Below, in pieces: positions 17,323 to 26,152 of a stretch of DNA of 49,113 bases (the first letter of the stretch is position 1; every line of letters begins with the position of its first letter). The DNA lies in assembly GCF_000429925.1 (NCBI RefSeq), contig NZ_AUCU01000036.1, forward strand, positions 1 through 49,113, in the 5' to 3' direction. Below the pieces are notes generated by a model. That model was not told the origin of the DNA and did no database searches. It was given only the letters and a program-made list of their open reading frames with translations. The stretch is from Desulfatirhabdium butyrativorans DSM 18734 (GTDB taxonomy: Bacteria > Desulfobacterota > Desulfobacteria > Desulfobacterales > Desulfatirhabdiaceae). Position numbers and translations under genes: made by a program.

Positions 17323-18411
17323 ATGGATGTGCAAACCAACCAAAACGCCGCCGGTTGCATGGGGGGACAATGGGCCAGCGAGACCGATATCCTGCAGGGC
17401 GTCTCCCGCTCGTTTGCGCTGACCATACCCCAACTGCCCAAACCGTTGCGCGAGTGCGTCACCGTCGCCTACCTGATGTGCCGTATTGCCGATACCATCG
17501 AAGATGAAGTGACGCTGTCGGCAATGGAGAAAAAAATCTTTTTTCAGGAATTCACGGATCTTCTCGATGGCGCATGCCCTGTTGGCCCGTTTGTGGATCG
17601 GCTTCTGCCGGTGCTATCCGAGAGCACCCTCCCTGCGGAAAAGGAGTTGATCCGCCAGACCGGACTGCTTCTCGATACCTTCTTCACCCTCAGCAAACAG
17701 CAGCGGCAAATCCTTGCCCAGTGTGTCCGGATCATGTCTGCCGGAATGCTGCGGTTCCAGGAAATGCAGCGGCCCGACGGCCTTCCCACCCTGAGAGACA
17801 TGAACGAATACTGTTACAGCGTCGCAGGCGTCGTTGGCGAGATGCTGACGGAGCTTTTCTGCGATTATTCGGAAGCGATCCGCTCCAAAAGGGATCGACT
17901 GATCACGCTGGCACCGTCCTTCGGTCAGGGCTTGCAAATGACCAACATTCTGAAAGATCTGTGGGAAGATCGGGAACGCGGCGCCTGCTGGCTGCCAAGA
18001 GATGTTTTTCAGAAGGCCGGCTTCGATCTCAGCGACATGAATCCATCGGTATATTCGCCCGCCTTCAAAGCCGCTCTGGCAGAACTGGTTGCCATCACGC
18101 ACGGCCATCTGAAAAACGCCCTCGATTACACGCTGCTCATCACCGCAGGGCAGAGCGGCATCCGAAAGTTCTGCCTGTGGGCCATCGGAATGGCCCTGCT
18201 CACCCTGCAGAACATTTTCCGGGTCCGCCATTTCACCTGCGGCGATCAGGTCAAGATTTCCCGGCGAAGCGTCTACACGGTCATTCTCGTCTCCAACGGG
18301 AGCGTTCGAAACAATGCCATGCTGCGTTTTTTTTTCCGCATAGCGGGTTATGGTCTCCCCCTGCAATACCAGAACCCTGCATCCCGGATTTCCCTATGGA
18401 ACCCGTCATGA
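17323..18411 (+). CDS. Squalene synthase (single-polypeptide type)
   Basis: 362 residues of the squalene/phytoene synthase fold. The family blocks are in order: SRSFALTIPQLP near 28, VAYLMCRIADTIEDE with the first Asp-rich motif D57-T-I-E-D61, YCYSVAGVVGEMLTELF, and GLQMTNILKDLWEDRERG with the second Asp-rich motif at 212-216. These Asp residues bind Mg2+ and the diphosphates. The enzyme would condense two farnesyl diphosphates to squalene for hopanoids. The sequence and length resemble eukaryote-type SQS, also found in some bacteria, rather than the shorter HpnC/HpnD pair; no hpnE-type oxidase is in the window. A C-terminal membrane anchor is not obvious. HpnH follows after 132 bp. Confidence 0.85.
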   Translation: MDVQTNQNAAGCMGGQWASETDILQGVSRSFALTIPQLPKPLRECVTVAYLMCRIADTIEDEVTLSAMEKKIFFQEFTDLLDGACPVGPFVDRLLPVLSESTLPAEKELIRQTGLLLDTFFTLSKQQRQILAQCVRIMSAGMLRFQEMQRPDGLPTLRDMNEYCYSVAGVVGEMLTELFCDYSEAIRSKRDRLITLAPSFGQGLQMTNILKDLWEDRERGACWLPRDVFQKAGFDLSDMNPSVYSPAFKAALAELVAITHGHLKNALDYTLLITAGQSGIRKFCLWAIGMALLTLQNIFRVRHFTCGDQVKISRRSVYTVILVSNGSVRNNAMLRFFFRIAGYGLPLQYQNPASRISLWNPS

Positions 18412-18543
18412 ACGGAAACCAGCCCCCCAGCATGTGCCCCGCCCTTGTCCTGCAGCGCCTCGACGGAAATCCCGCATGTCATCTGCGCTGAGCCGCAGCA
18501 AGGCTCGCCCCAATCGCCCATTTGGCAAACGAAAGGAACACAC

Positions 18544-19533
18544 TTGGCCATTTCCAATAGACAGAAATTTTTCATCAGTTTCCATATCCTCCGGCAGATG
18601 CTTTTCCGGAAATCGAAATATTCCCTGGTTCTCATGCTGGAGCCGCTCTACACGTGCAATCTGAAATGCCGCGGATGCGGTAAAATTCATCTTGCAGACA
18701 AGGCGCCGGGTACACGCCTGAGCGTTGCGGAATGCGTCGGCGCTGCGGAAGAAGCGAACGTCCCTGTCGTCTCCATCGGCGGTGGAGAACCGCTGCTGCA
18801 CCCGGAAATCCCCGAGGTGGTTTCACGCCTGATCGCCCGCAAACGCTTTGTCTATCTGTGCACCAACGCCCTGTTGCTGCAAAAACGCATACCGGAATTC
18901 TCCCCGTCTCCCTTTCTCAGTTTCAGCATCCATTTCGACGGGTTGGAGGCGCACCACGACGAAGTGGTTGGACGCAAGGGTGTATTTGCCAATGCGGTCG
19001 ACGCCATTCAACTGCTGCGGCGTCTCGGATTTCGCGTGACGACCAACACCACCCTCTTCCGTGACGATACCCCCGAGAATGCGGCGGCGCTGTTCGATTT
19101 TCTCACAAGCCTCGGTGTAGACGGGATGACCGTAGCCCCGGCTTTCCATTACGAAACTGCAATGGATCAAACGCATTTCATCCGCGACCGGGAAGCCATC
19201 CGATCCTTTTTCAGACGTCTGTTTGAAATCGGTCGGCGGCGCAACTGGCCCTTCAACCACAGCAGCGTTTATCTCGATTTTCTGGCTGGACGGTACGATT
19301 TCCCGTGCACCCCCTGGGGCAACCCGACACGCAACATCTTCGGATGGCAAAAACCGTGTTATCTGCTCAATGAAGGGTATGTGCATTCCTACGACGAATT
19401 GATCCGGAAAACCGATTGGGATGCCTACGGCGTCGGGAAAAACCCCAAGTGCGGCTCCTGCATGGTCCACTGCGGATTCGAGCCGACGGCAGTGACCGAA
19501 TCGATCCGGCATCCGCTCCGGCTGCTCGGCTGA
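18544..19533 (+). CDS. hpnH: HpnH, radical SAM adenosylhopene synthase
   Basis: 329 residues if it starts at TTG 18544, which follows GAAAGGAACACAC and gives the N-terminus LAISNRQKFFISFHILRQ, collinear with HpnH; longer ATG versions lack similarity. The radical SAM cluster motif is C38-NLK-C42-RG-C45-GKI, followed by SIGGGEPLLHPEI. Later conserved parts are FSIHFDGLEAHHDEVVGRKG, the TPWGNPTRNIFGWQKPCYLL block and CGSCMVHCGFE with extra cysteines. HpnH joins a 5'-deoxyadenosyl group to hopene to give adenosylhopane, the first step to side-chain-extended hopanoids. It lies between squalene synthase and the opposite-strand hpnG. Confidence 0.93.
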   Translation: MAISNRQKFFISFHILRQMLFRKSKYSLVLMLEPLYTCNLKCRGCGKIHLADKAPGTRLSVAECVGAAEEANVPVVSIGGGEPLLHPEIPEVVSRLIARKRFVYLCTNALLLQKRIPEFSPSPFLSFSIHFDGLEAHHDEVVGRKGVFANAVDAIQLLRRLGFRVTTNTTLFRDDTPENAAALFDFLTSLGVDGMTVAPAFHYETAMDQTHFIRDREAIRSFFRRLFEIGRRRNWPFNHSSVYLDFLAGRYDFPCTPWGNPTRNIFGWQKPCYLLNEGYVHSYDELIRKTDWDAYGVGKNPKCGSCMVHCGFEPTAVTESIRHPLRLLG

Positions 19534-19613
19534 TGGCTGCAAAAACAGTCCTCCGGCTCAGGTCGCCGCCAAAACGCCGGCGGCGGGCAGGATGGGTCAA
19601 AAACGAAGTTTCC

Positions 19614-19749
19614 GGGCCAATTGCAAAAATTCTTCTCCGTCATTCCGGCGAAAGCCGGAATCCTTTCCTTTCAAAGCGTTATGGACCCCTCCCGATCAAG
19701 GCGGGTTTTCGCCGGGGCGACGAGAAAATGGGGGTTTTGCAATTGGCTC
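19614..19749. repeat. Family A MITE-like element, complete copy
   Basis: 136 bp with 15-bp inverted ends, gggccaattgcaaaa and ttttgcaattggctc (one mismatch). It shares with 13312-13432 the core gtcattccggcgaaagccgg and the spacer tttcaaagcgttatggaccc, and differs by about 15 extra bp containing cctcccgatcaaggcggg. It ends six bp from the hpnG stop, between the convergent hpnH and hpnG. Confidence 0.85.
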
Positions 19750-19754
19750 ACGTG

Positions 19755-20531
19755 TTAGTGAACGGCGTTCACCGGAAAATGCGGCAAACCGCAGCGGCGC
19801 AGATGGGTCCATGCCAGGGCCAGAGCGCTGCAGGCCGCATGAAATCGGCTCTGCATGCGAAACAACTCCCGCACTGCAGTGGGCCGATGCAGCAATTCAC
19901 CCAAAAGCCCGGTCAACCGCACCCGACCATCGGGCATAATGCTATCGGAGAGCCAGGAAGGAAGAGATTCATTGAAGGGATCGCATACACTCCGCAAAAA
20001 AACGGCAGGGATATTCCCCTGCTCGGCAGCCTGGGCAACACCTGCGCTTTCCATATCGACAGCCAGCGCGCCAAAATCCCGATGCAATGCTTTTTTGGCA
20101 TCCGCTGAAAGGACCGGTTGGCGCATGCAAAGGATTGTACCGCAATGGAAGGCCACGTGGCCTGCAGCCAGCCATCCGGCCGTTCGCTCGGCCGCCTCGG
20201 GATCGGGTAGCCATCCGGCCGCGAGATTTCCGGCCTCAACGGACAGGACGCGCTGGGCGATGATCAGATCCGCCGTATGCACTCCTGCGACCAGGCCGCC
20301 GGAGACACCCGTATGGATCAGCGCAACTGCGCCATCCCGTTCGATCAACCGTTTTGCGGCTGCATAGCCATTTTCGATTCCCATGCCGGATATGCTGCAC
20401 AACAGATCGATTTCAGCCGACAGGCGTTGCCGACGGAATAACCGGCCATCTTCTTTTCGCCAGCCTCTTCGGCCCAGGATCCGAAAAGCCTCTGCCGGGA
20501 GCGCGATGACCATACCGATCGTCGATGTCAT
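19755..20531 (-). CDS. hpnG: HpnG, adenosylhopane nucleosidase/phosphorylase
   Basis: 258 residues, start ATG 20531 (a further open stretch to 20561 lacks similarity). The PNP/MTA-SAH nucleosidase fold is visible: MVIALPAEA near the start, CSISGMGIENGYAAAKRLI, ALIHTGVSGGLVAGVHTADLI, then VDMESAGVAQAAEQGNIP and FLRSVCDPFNE. HpnG removes adenine from adenosylhopane to give ribosylhopane (via phosphoribohopane), the step after HpnH. It is usually in one operon with hpnH; here it is on the opposite strand, convergent with hpnH and divergent from shc. The two genes share a 108-bp upstream region. The C-terminal 40 residues (FRMQSRFHAACSALALAW) look like an extension. Confidence 0.88.
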   Translation of the reverse strand: MTSTIGMVIALPAEAFRILGRRGWRKEDGRLFRRQRLSAEIDLLCSISGMGIENGYAAAKRLIERDGAVALIHTGVSGGLVAGVHTADLIIAQRVLSVEAGNLAAGWLPDPEAAERTAGWLAAGHVAFHCGTILCMRQPVLSADAKKALHRDFGALAVDMESAGVAQAAEQGNIPAVFLRSVCDPFNESLPSWLSDSIMPDGRVRLTGLLGELLHRPTAVRELFRMQSRFHAACSALALAWTHLRRCGLPHFPVNAVH

Positions 20532-20639
20532 GGAGGAGTCCCCTTCCGGTAATCGATGCAAGGCGCAATGTTCCGGTCGCTGGCGCTACCATACAGCAAA
20601 GCGGCCTTCAGGCCAATACCGATCCGTAAAAAGGAAACC

Positions 20640-22655
20640 ATGAACCACAGGAGCGCAGGCCAGTCGCCGAACTTTGGCCGGATGGAAAAGGCCATCGGAG
20701 CGGCTGTCGCCTGGTTGAACGAGCATCAATACCCGCAAGGGTACTGGGCGGGTCTTCTCGAGTCCAATGTCTGCATGGAGGCCGAATGGATTCTGGCCAT
20801 GCATATCCTTGGGATTGGAAACGATCCGAAAATTCCCCGATGGGTGCAGGGCATCCTCGATGAGCAACGCCCCGATGGCGCATGGGAAGTGTATGACCAT
20901 GCGCCATCGGGGGATATCAGCGCCACGGTGGAAGCCTACGCCGCTCTGAGGGCCTGCGGCATCGATCCGGAGGCCGAGCCGATGAGGCGCGCCAGAACTT
21001 GGATCCTGAGCCATGGCGGTCTCGCCAACGTCCGGGTCTTCACCCGCTACTGGCTCGCCTTGATCGGTGAATGGCCCTGGGCAAAAACACCGAACATCCC
21101 GCCTGAAATCATCTTTTTCCCGACGTGGTTCCCGTTCAACATCTACAATTTCGCCTGCTGGGCCCGGGCCACCATCCTGCCGCTGGCGCTTCTTTGCGCG
21201 CGGCGATTCGTCTGTCCGCTTCCCGGAGGCATCCGCCTTCAGGAACTTTTCCCGGAAGGCCGCAAGGCCGTTTATGACGGTGTTCCCTCCAAAAAAGGGC
21301 GCCCCTTTTCCTGGGAACGGTTTTTCACCATCAACGATCGTTTCCTGCATTTCCTTCAGCGGATCGGTTTCACGCCCTTCAGAAAAGCGGCCTTTCGGAA
21401 ATGCGTCCGGTGGATTGTGGCCCACCAGGACGCCGACGGTTCCTGGGGCGGGATTCAGCCCCCCTGGATTTACAGCCTCATGGCCCTGCATGCCGAAGGC
21501 TATCCGCTCACCCATCCCGTCATCCGAAAGGGGCTGGATGCGCTCAACCAGCACTGGAGCTTCGAAAAAAAAGGGTCGCTGCATGTTCAGGCCAGCGAAT
21601 CGCCGGTCTGGGATACCCTGCTTGCCCTGATGGCCATGCTGGACTGCGGATGCGATTGCAACGACTCGCTGGCCATGCAAAAAGCCCTGGAATGGGTGCT
21701 GGCTCATCAAATCCGGTCGCCCGGAGACTGGCAGGTGAAAATCAAGGGGGTTGAGCCGAGCGGCTGGGCCTTCGAGCGCGCCAACGCCTGGTATCCGGAC
21801 GTGGACGATACCGCAGTGGCCCTGATCGTGTTGGGCCGCATCCGGCAGGCTCATCCGGACAGAAGGCGGATTGATGCCGCCATCGATCGGGCCGCACGCT
21901 GGGTGCTGGCCATGCAGTGCCGCAACGGCGGCTGGGGCGCGTTCGACAAGGACAATGACCGGATCCTCCTGACCAAAATCCCGTTCTCGGATTTCGGCGA
22001 GGTCCTCGATCCGCCGAGTGTGGATGTGACCGGTCATGTCATCGAAGCCCTCGGCACCATTGGGATGAATCGATCTCACCCCGCAATCCGGAAGGCGCTG
22101 GCATTCATCTGGAACGAACAGGAAGCGGAAGGTTGCTGGTTTGGCCGGTGGGGCGTCAATTACATTTATGGTACGTCAGCCGTTCTGTGCGGTCTGAAGG
22201 CCATCGGCGAGGACATGCAGGCAGGCTACGTGAAGAAGGCGGCCGAGTGGATCGCTTCCTGCCAGAATCCGGACGGCGGATGGGGTGAATCCTGCGGCTC
22301 TTACATGGTTCCCGCGCTCCGCGGCAAAGGCGAAAGCACGGCTTCCCAGAGCGGTTGGGCCTTGATGGCCCTTGTGGCAACGGATGATCGGCGGTACAGT
22401 GAATCCGTCCGCCGCGGCGTGGCGTTTCTGGTCGACAGCCAGCAGGCAGGAAGCTGGGATGAGCCGCAATATACGGGAACAGGGTTTCCCGGATACGGCG
22501 AAGGCCAGCGTATCGACCTTTCTTCGGATGGACTCAGCGAAAAACTTTGCCAGGGCGCCGAGCTGGGCCGCGGCTTCATGCTCAACTACAACATGTACCG
22601 CCATTATTTCCCGCTCATGGCCCTGGGACGGGCCATGAGCTATCTGCGGGACTGA
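20640..22655 (+). CDS. shc: Squalene-hopene cyclase
   Basis: 671 residues, ATG at 20640 after AAAAAGGAAACC. It is the expected family length. The catalytic DxDD motif is D387-V-D389-D390 in YPDVDDTAVALIVLG, where D389 is the proton donor by family analogy. QW-type repeats are frequent (QDADGSWGG, QCRNGGWGAFD, QNPDGGWGES, EQEAEGCWFGRWG, YPQGYWAG). The GTGFPGYGEG and LNYNMYRHYFPLMALGR blocks near the end complete the (alpha/alpha)6 barrels. It cyclises squalene to hop-22(29)-ene or diplopterol at the inner membrane. It is convergent with hpnM, with a single base between the stops and no terminator. Confidence 0.97.
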   Translation: MNHRSAGQSPNFGRMEKAIGAAVAWLNEHQYPQGYWAGLLESNVCMEAEWILAMHILGIGNDPKIPRWVQGILDEQRPDGAWEVYDHAPSGDISATVEAYAALRACGIDPEAEPMRRARTWILSHGGLANVRVFTRYWLALIGEWPWAKTPNIPPEIIFFPTWFPFNIYNFACWARATILPLALLCARRFVCPLPGGIRLQELFPEGRKAVYDGVPSKKGRPFSWERFFTINDRFLHFLQRIGFTPFRKAAFRKCVRWIVAHQDADGSWGGIQPPWIYSLMALHAEGYPLTHPVIRKGLDALNQHWSFEKKGSLHVQASESPVWDTLLALMAMLDCGCDCNDSLAMQKALEWVLAHQIRSPGDWQVKIKGVEPSGWAFERANAWYPDVDDTAVALIVLGRIRQAHPDRRRIDAAIDRAARWVLAMQCRNGGWGAFDKDNDRILLTKIPFSDFGEVLDPPSVDVTGHVIEALGTIGMNRSHPAIRKALAFIWNEQEAEGCWFGRWGVNYIYGTSAVLCGLKAIGEDMQAGYVKKAAEWIASCQNPDGGWGESCGSYMVPALRGKGESTASQSGWALMALVATDDRRYSESVRRGVAFLVDSQQAGSWDEPQYTGTGFPGYGEGQRIDLSSDGLSEKLCQGAELGRGFMLNYNMYRHYFPLMALGRAMSYLRD

Positions 22656-22656
22656 A

Positions 22657-23289
22657 TCAGGGATTCTGCTGGATGGCCCGCTGCTGAAGCCGGAGTTTTT
22701 CGAGGAGTTCGTCATAGGATTTCATCCGGATCACCCGACTGAAGGCATCTTCGTATTTCCGGACAATGCTGACGCCATCGATGGTGACATCATGAATGCG
22801 CCAGCCGCTTTTGATCGGCGCCAGAAGATAGTCCACCTGGATGTTGGCATCCTGCCGGAGGATCACGGTTTTCACGAGCGCCTCGCCGTTTTTCAGCTCT
22901 GCCGGCGAATAGCGGATCTGCTCCTGCTTCAGAAAATCCAGTACCAGCCGCGTATAGGAATCCTGGAAGAGATCGCGGAAAACGGCGGTATATTCGGCCT
23001 GCTGGTTCACCTGGAGTTTCGGCCAGTATCCCCCCAGGGCATCCTTTGCCATCCGGTCCATGTCGAAATTTTTGGCCAAAATATCCTGAATCCGTTTCTT
23101 CCGCTCCGGCCGGTGTGGATCGCCGGCCAATTGCGGATTGCTCTGGATGGCCATGACCTCATCCAGAATATGCCGCACCTGATCGGCGGCGTCGCCCTGG
23201 CCTGCCTGCGCAAAGGCCGAAAAGGGAACGGAGATACAGAAAAAGATCACGACGATTATCGCTACTGCACGACAGGCGTTTCGAAACAT
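22657..23289 (-). CDS. hpnM: HpnM, MlaC/Ttg2D-like hopanoid transport protein
   Basis: 210 residues from ATG 23289, preceded by GGGAGGAACCG. A signal peptide (AIIVVIFFCISVPFSAFAQA) is followed by the MlaC/Tol_Tol_Ttg2 fold: ILAKNFDMDRMAKDALGGYW, LQVNQQAEYTAVFRDLFQDSY, then VDYLLAPIKSGWRIHDVTIDGVS. HpnM is a periplasmic protein found in hopanoid clusters and thought to carry lipids between membranes, by analogy with MlaC. It is 103 bp downstream of hpnN, with a solo repeat end in the gap, so it may not be tightly coupled to that operon. Confidence 0.9.
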   Translation of the reverse strand: MFRNACRAVAIIVVIFFCISVPFSAFAQAGQGDAADQVRHILDEVMAIQSNPQLAGDPHRPERKKRIQDILAKNFDMDRMAKDALGGYWPKLQVNQQAEYTAVFRDLFQDSYTRLVLDFLKQEQIRYSPAELKNGEALVKTVILRQDANIQVDYLLAPIKSGWRIHDVTIDGVSIVRKYEDAFSRVIRMKSYDELLEKLRLQQRAIQQNP

Positions 23290-23325
23290 CGGTTCCTCCC
23301 GGGTTGGGGGAATGCCCAACCCATT

Positions 23326-23340
23326 CAGCCAATTGCAAAA
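23326..23340. repeat. Solo end of family A repeat in the hpnN-hpnM gap
   Basis: cagccaattgcaaaa differs by one base from the left end of the complete copies. No core or right end follows. The next 55 bp are an ACT/CCAC-rich low-complexity run (cactgtccactacccactgc). Confidence 0.6.
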
Positions 23341-23392
23341 CCAGCATTTTTTGTCCCACTGTCCACTACCCACTGCCAACCACCCACTGTTT

Positions 23393-26122
23393 TCACGATA
23401 TTTTCCCCTGTATCACCAGACGCAGCGACTGTATCAGAGCCGGCAGGAAAATGACAGCGGCCAGCAGAATACTGAGGCTGCCGATCGTGGCCAGGATACC
23501 CAGGCTTGCGATGCCCTGATGATGAGCGATGCCCAGGCTGCAAAAGCCGACGGTCGTCGTCAGACCGGCGAGAATGACACCTTTGGTGGTGCTGGCGGGA
23601 AGCGCCGTTTTGTCGCCGATAAAACCATCCTGTTGCTGGCGCTGCATGATGATGATGCCGTATTCCACCCCGGCCCCGACGATGAGCGGCAGAAAAAGGC
23701 TGTTGGCGAGGTTGAAGTCCACGCCGAAAAGCGCCATCAGGCCGATCGTCCACACCGTTCCGACGATCAGGGGGGTCATGACCAGAAACGCATGGAAAAA
23801 GTTCTTGAAAGTCATCAGCAGCAGCAGCGCAATGAAGATGATTGCATAAATGGCGGCCTGGATGCAGGCATTCCGGTAGGCCTTCGTAAAAGCCTCCAGT
23901 GTGACCGGATCCCCGATGGCATTGGGATCGACCGTTTGCAGGTCGTGAACGAAACGGGCGAGAAATGCAGGCTCCCAGATATCGCCCGAGGGAAAGATGC
24001 GCATCAGATAACGCCCATCCCCCGAGATATAGCGCTGTCGCAGGGTCAAAGGCAGGTCTTCTGGCCGCATGGGCTTTGCCTGAAGATTCATTCGCAGCAA
24101 GGCGAAGCGATCCTGCAAATCCGACAGAAAACGCTCGCTGAACCCTTCCAGTCTTCGTTCCTGCTGGCCCGGATCCATGGACTGAAACTGGCTGTGCAAG
24201 CCTTCAATCAATGTCCTCACCTCCCGCATCTGCTCCACCAGGGGCTTTGCGGCGCCCCAGTCTGCGGCGCGGCTATCGACCATTTTGAAATGGATGCGCC
24301 CCAGAACATCGTTCAACCGGTTCAAATCGATCGGATTCTGCTTCGCTGCGGCTGGTTCCGGCAAGCCGATCAGGGACCCCAGTTCTTTCAGGGAGGCGAT
24401 TTTTTCTTCCTGATCCTCCGGGAGCATGCTCAGGACGCTTTGTACCTCGGATACGGTCGAAAGCGATTGCAGCGAGCGGGTTTTTTCGCTCAGATCTTCC
24501 AGCGTGCGGGCCAGTATGGCCCCATAGGTGCTGGATCGGTCCGATTCCGCCAGAAGTTTGTGCTCCCAGATGACCGATTCCGCTCCTTTTGATTGCAGAT
24601 GGAGCATGTTCAGATCGAAGGAAACCCGCTGCATCCCCCACAGCGAACACACCAGGGCCATGGCGGACAGGCACAAAACGATCCGCGCGCTGCGGTTGCC
24701 GATCCGGAACAGAATGTCGGATCGTTCAGGCGCCTGCTGTTTCGGTCTTGCAGGGGCCGCCTTGTCGAAGAGCATCAGCAGCGAGGGCAGCAGGCACAGG
24801 GTGCTCAGCGTTGTCATGATCATCCCCATGGAAGTGATCTTGCCCAGTTCCACCAGTCCCCGGAAACCGGTGAGCATCAGCGGGAAAAAGGAAGCCGATG
24901 CGCTCACACCTGCCAGCACGATGCTTGGCCCCAACCGGATCATGGTGGCCCGCATGGCCGCCTCCCGGCTCTGCCCCAACTGCTGGACTTCTTCCGAATA
25001 ACGGGCAAGCCAGTGGATGCCGTAATCGATGCCAAGCCCCAGCAGCATCGGGGCAAAAGTGACCGAGAGAATATTGAGATGACCGATGAACAGGGTCGTC
25101 AGGCCGAAGGTCCAGCACAGCGCCACGATGAGTTCGACCATTTCCAGAATCGGCCGGCGAATTCCCCGCCAGAACACGATCAGCAGCAAGGCAAGTGCAC
25201 TCAGGGAGAGACCGGTGGCAAGGCGGATATCCTGAAGCGCCGTACCCATTTCATCCTGATTCAGCGCCTCCTGGCCGGTGACGCCGACCTGGATATCGGG
25301 AAATCCGGCGCTGCGGGCTTCGGAAATTGCGGCCCGAAGCCTGTTGAGAGCATCCAGCTTGTTGGAAAATCCGGCATCCGTCGCCTTGGGCGTGACAAAC
25401 AGCAGGAGGAAGTGCTTGTCCCTGGTCCAGAAATACCCGGCTTTCGATGTATTCGACCAGAAAGCAGAGGAAGAGCCCGCGGCGATCAGCGAATCCATGG
25501 GAGAAACATATTCCGGATCGCCCTCCAATGCCTGATGCATCTGGGTCAGCACCCGGATCATGAAACTGAGATCGACAGGTTTTTTTGCGGGATCGCCTTT
25601 GTCTTCCAGAAAACCCGTAAACAGATCGCCCACCATGGCAGAGGCCATTTCGTGATTGATCGCTCCCAGCACGTCCGGCAGATCCTTCGATGCGGCCATC
25701 TGCCGGATCAGCGCGGCATGCTCGCGAAGGTTCTTCTCGAGCGCTGCCAGATCCTCCGGTTTCAAGTAGAGCAGCGCCCAGGGCTTGAACGACTCCGGAT
25801 CGACCCGGTAAAAGAGCTGGCTGAAATGCTTCCGGTCCGCTTCCAGATGCGGAACGAGCGCATGCAGAAACGACAGGGAACGATCCTCATCCCGGTTTTC
25901 GATGACGACGACAAATGTATCGTAACCATCGAAATCCCGGATTTCGCGGGAAAGCTTGAGCAGATGGTTGTCTGCATAGTTGAGGTCTTTCGGACTCGTC
26001 AGAAAACCGAGATTCCGATAGGTATACCCCACCGAAAGGGCAGCCAGACAAAGGGCCGCCATCAGCACCACAACCGGATGTCTGAGCTGAAAATCCAGTA
26101 TTGATGTCAAGATGCGTCGCAT
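23393..26122 (-). CDS. hpnN: HpnN, RND-family hopanoid transporter
   Basis: 909 residues of the MMPL/RND type, shorter than AcrB-type pumps. TM1 is near the N-terminus (HPVVVLMAALCLAALSVGY). A large periplasmic loop, then five membrane spans at about 290-450 (LSALALLLIVFWRG, FGLTTLFIGHLNILSVTFAPMLLGLGIDYGIHW). A second loop and second bundle follow, ending with SLSILLAAVIFLPALIQSL. The paired GIDYGIHW and GAGVEYGIIIMQR segments are the repeated RND TM motifs. HpnN moves hopanoids towards the outer membrane in bacteria where it has been studied. It lies 30 bp after a TolC-like gene and upstream of hpnM. Confidence 0.92.
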   Translation of the reverse strand: MRRILTSILDFQLRHPVVVLMAALCLAALSVGYTYRNLGFLTSPKDLNYADNHLLKLSREIRDFDGYDTFVVVIENRDEDRSLSFLHALVPHLEADRKHFSQLFYRVDPESFKPWALLYLKPEDLAALEKNLREHAALIRQMAASKDLPDVLGAINHEMASAMVGDLFTGFLEDKGDPAKKPVDLSFMIRVLTQMHQALEGDPEYVSPMDSLIAAGSSSAFWSNTSKAGYFWTRDKHFLLLFVTPKATDAGFSNKLDALNRLRAAISEARSAGFPDIQVGVTGQEALNQDEMGTALQDIRLATGLSLSALALLLIVFWRGIRRPILEMVELIVALCWTFGLTTLFIGHLNILSVTFAPMLLGLGIDYGIHWLARYSEEVQQLGQSREAAMRATMIRLGPSIVLAGVSASASFFPLMLTGFRGLVELGKITSMGMIMTTLSTLCLLPSLLMLFDKAAPARPKQQAPERSDILFRIGNRSARIVLCLSAMALVCSLWGMQRVSFDLNMLHLQSKGAESVIWEHKLLAESDRSSTYGAILARTLEDLSEKTRSLQSLSTVSEVQSVLSMLPEDQEEKIASLKELGSLIGLPEPAAAKQNPIDLNRLNDVLGRIHFKMVDSRAADWGAAKPLVEQMREVRTLIEGLHSQFQSMDPGQQERRLEGFSERFLSDLQDRFALLRMNLQAKPMRPEDLPLTLRQRYISGDGRYLMRIFPSGDIWEPAFLARFVHDLQTVDPNAIGDPVTLEAFTKAYRNACIQAAIYAIIFIALLLLMTFKNFFHAFLVMTPLIVGTVWTIGLMALFGVDFNLANSLFLPLIVGAGVEYGIIIMQRQQQDGFIGDKTALPASTTKGVILAGLTTTVGFCSLGIAHHQGIASLGILATIGSLSILLAAVIFLPALIQSLRLVIQGKIS

Positions 26123-26152
26123 GTATCGGATCGATATCCTACCTGAACGAGA

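Noticed and set aside
20532-20639. Divergent promoter pair between hpnG and shc
   Set aside because: Promoters must exist here, but I could not find a convincing -35/-10 pair for either gene.
24593-26104. 503-codon plus-strand open frame
   Set aside because: Antisense to hpnN; no recognisable protein.
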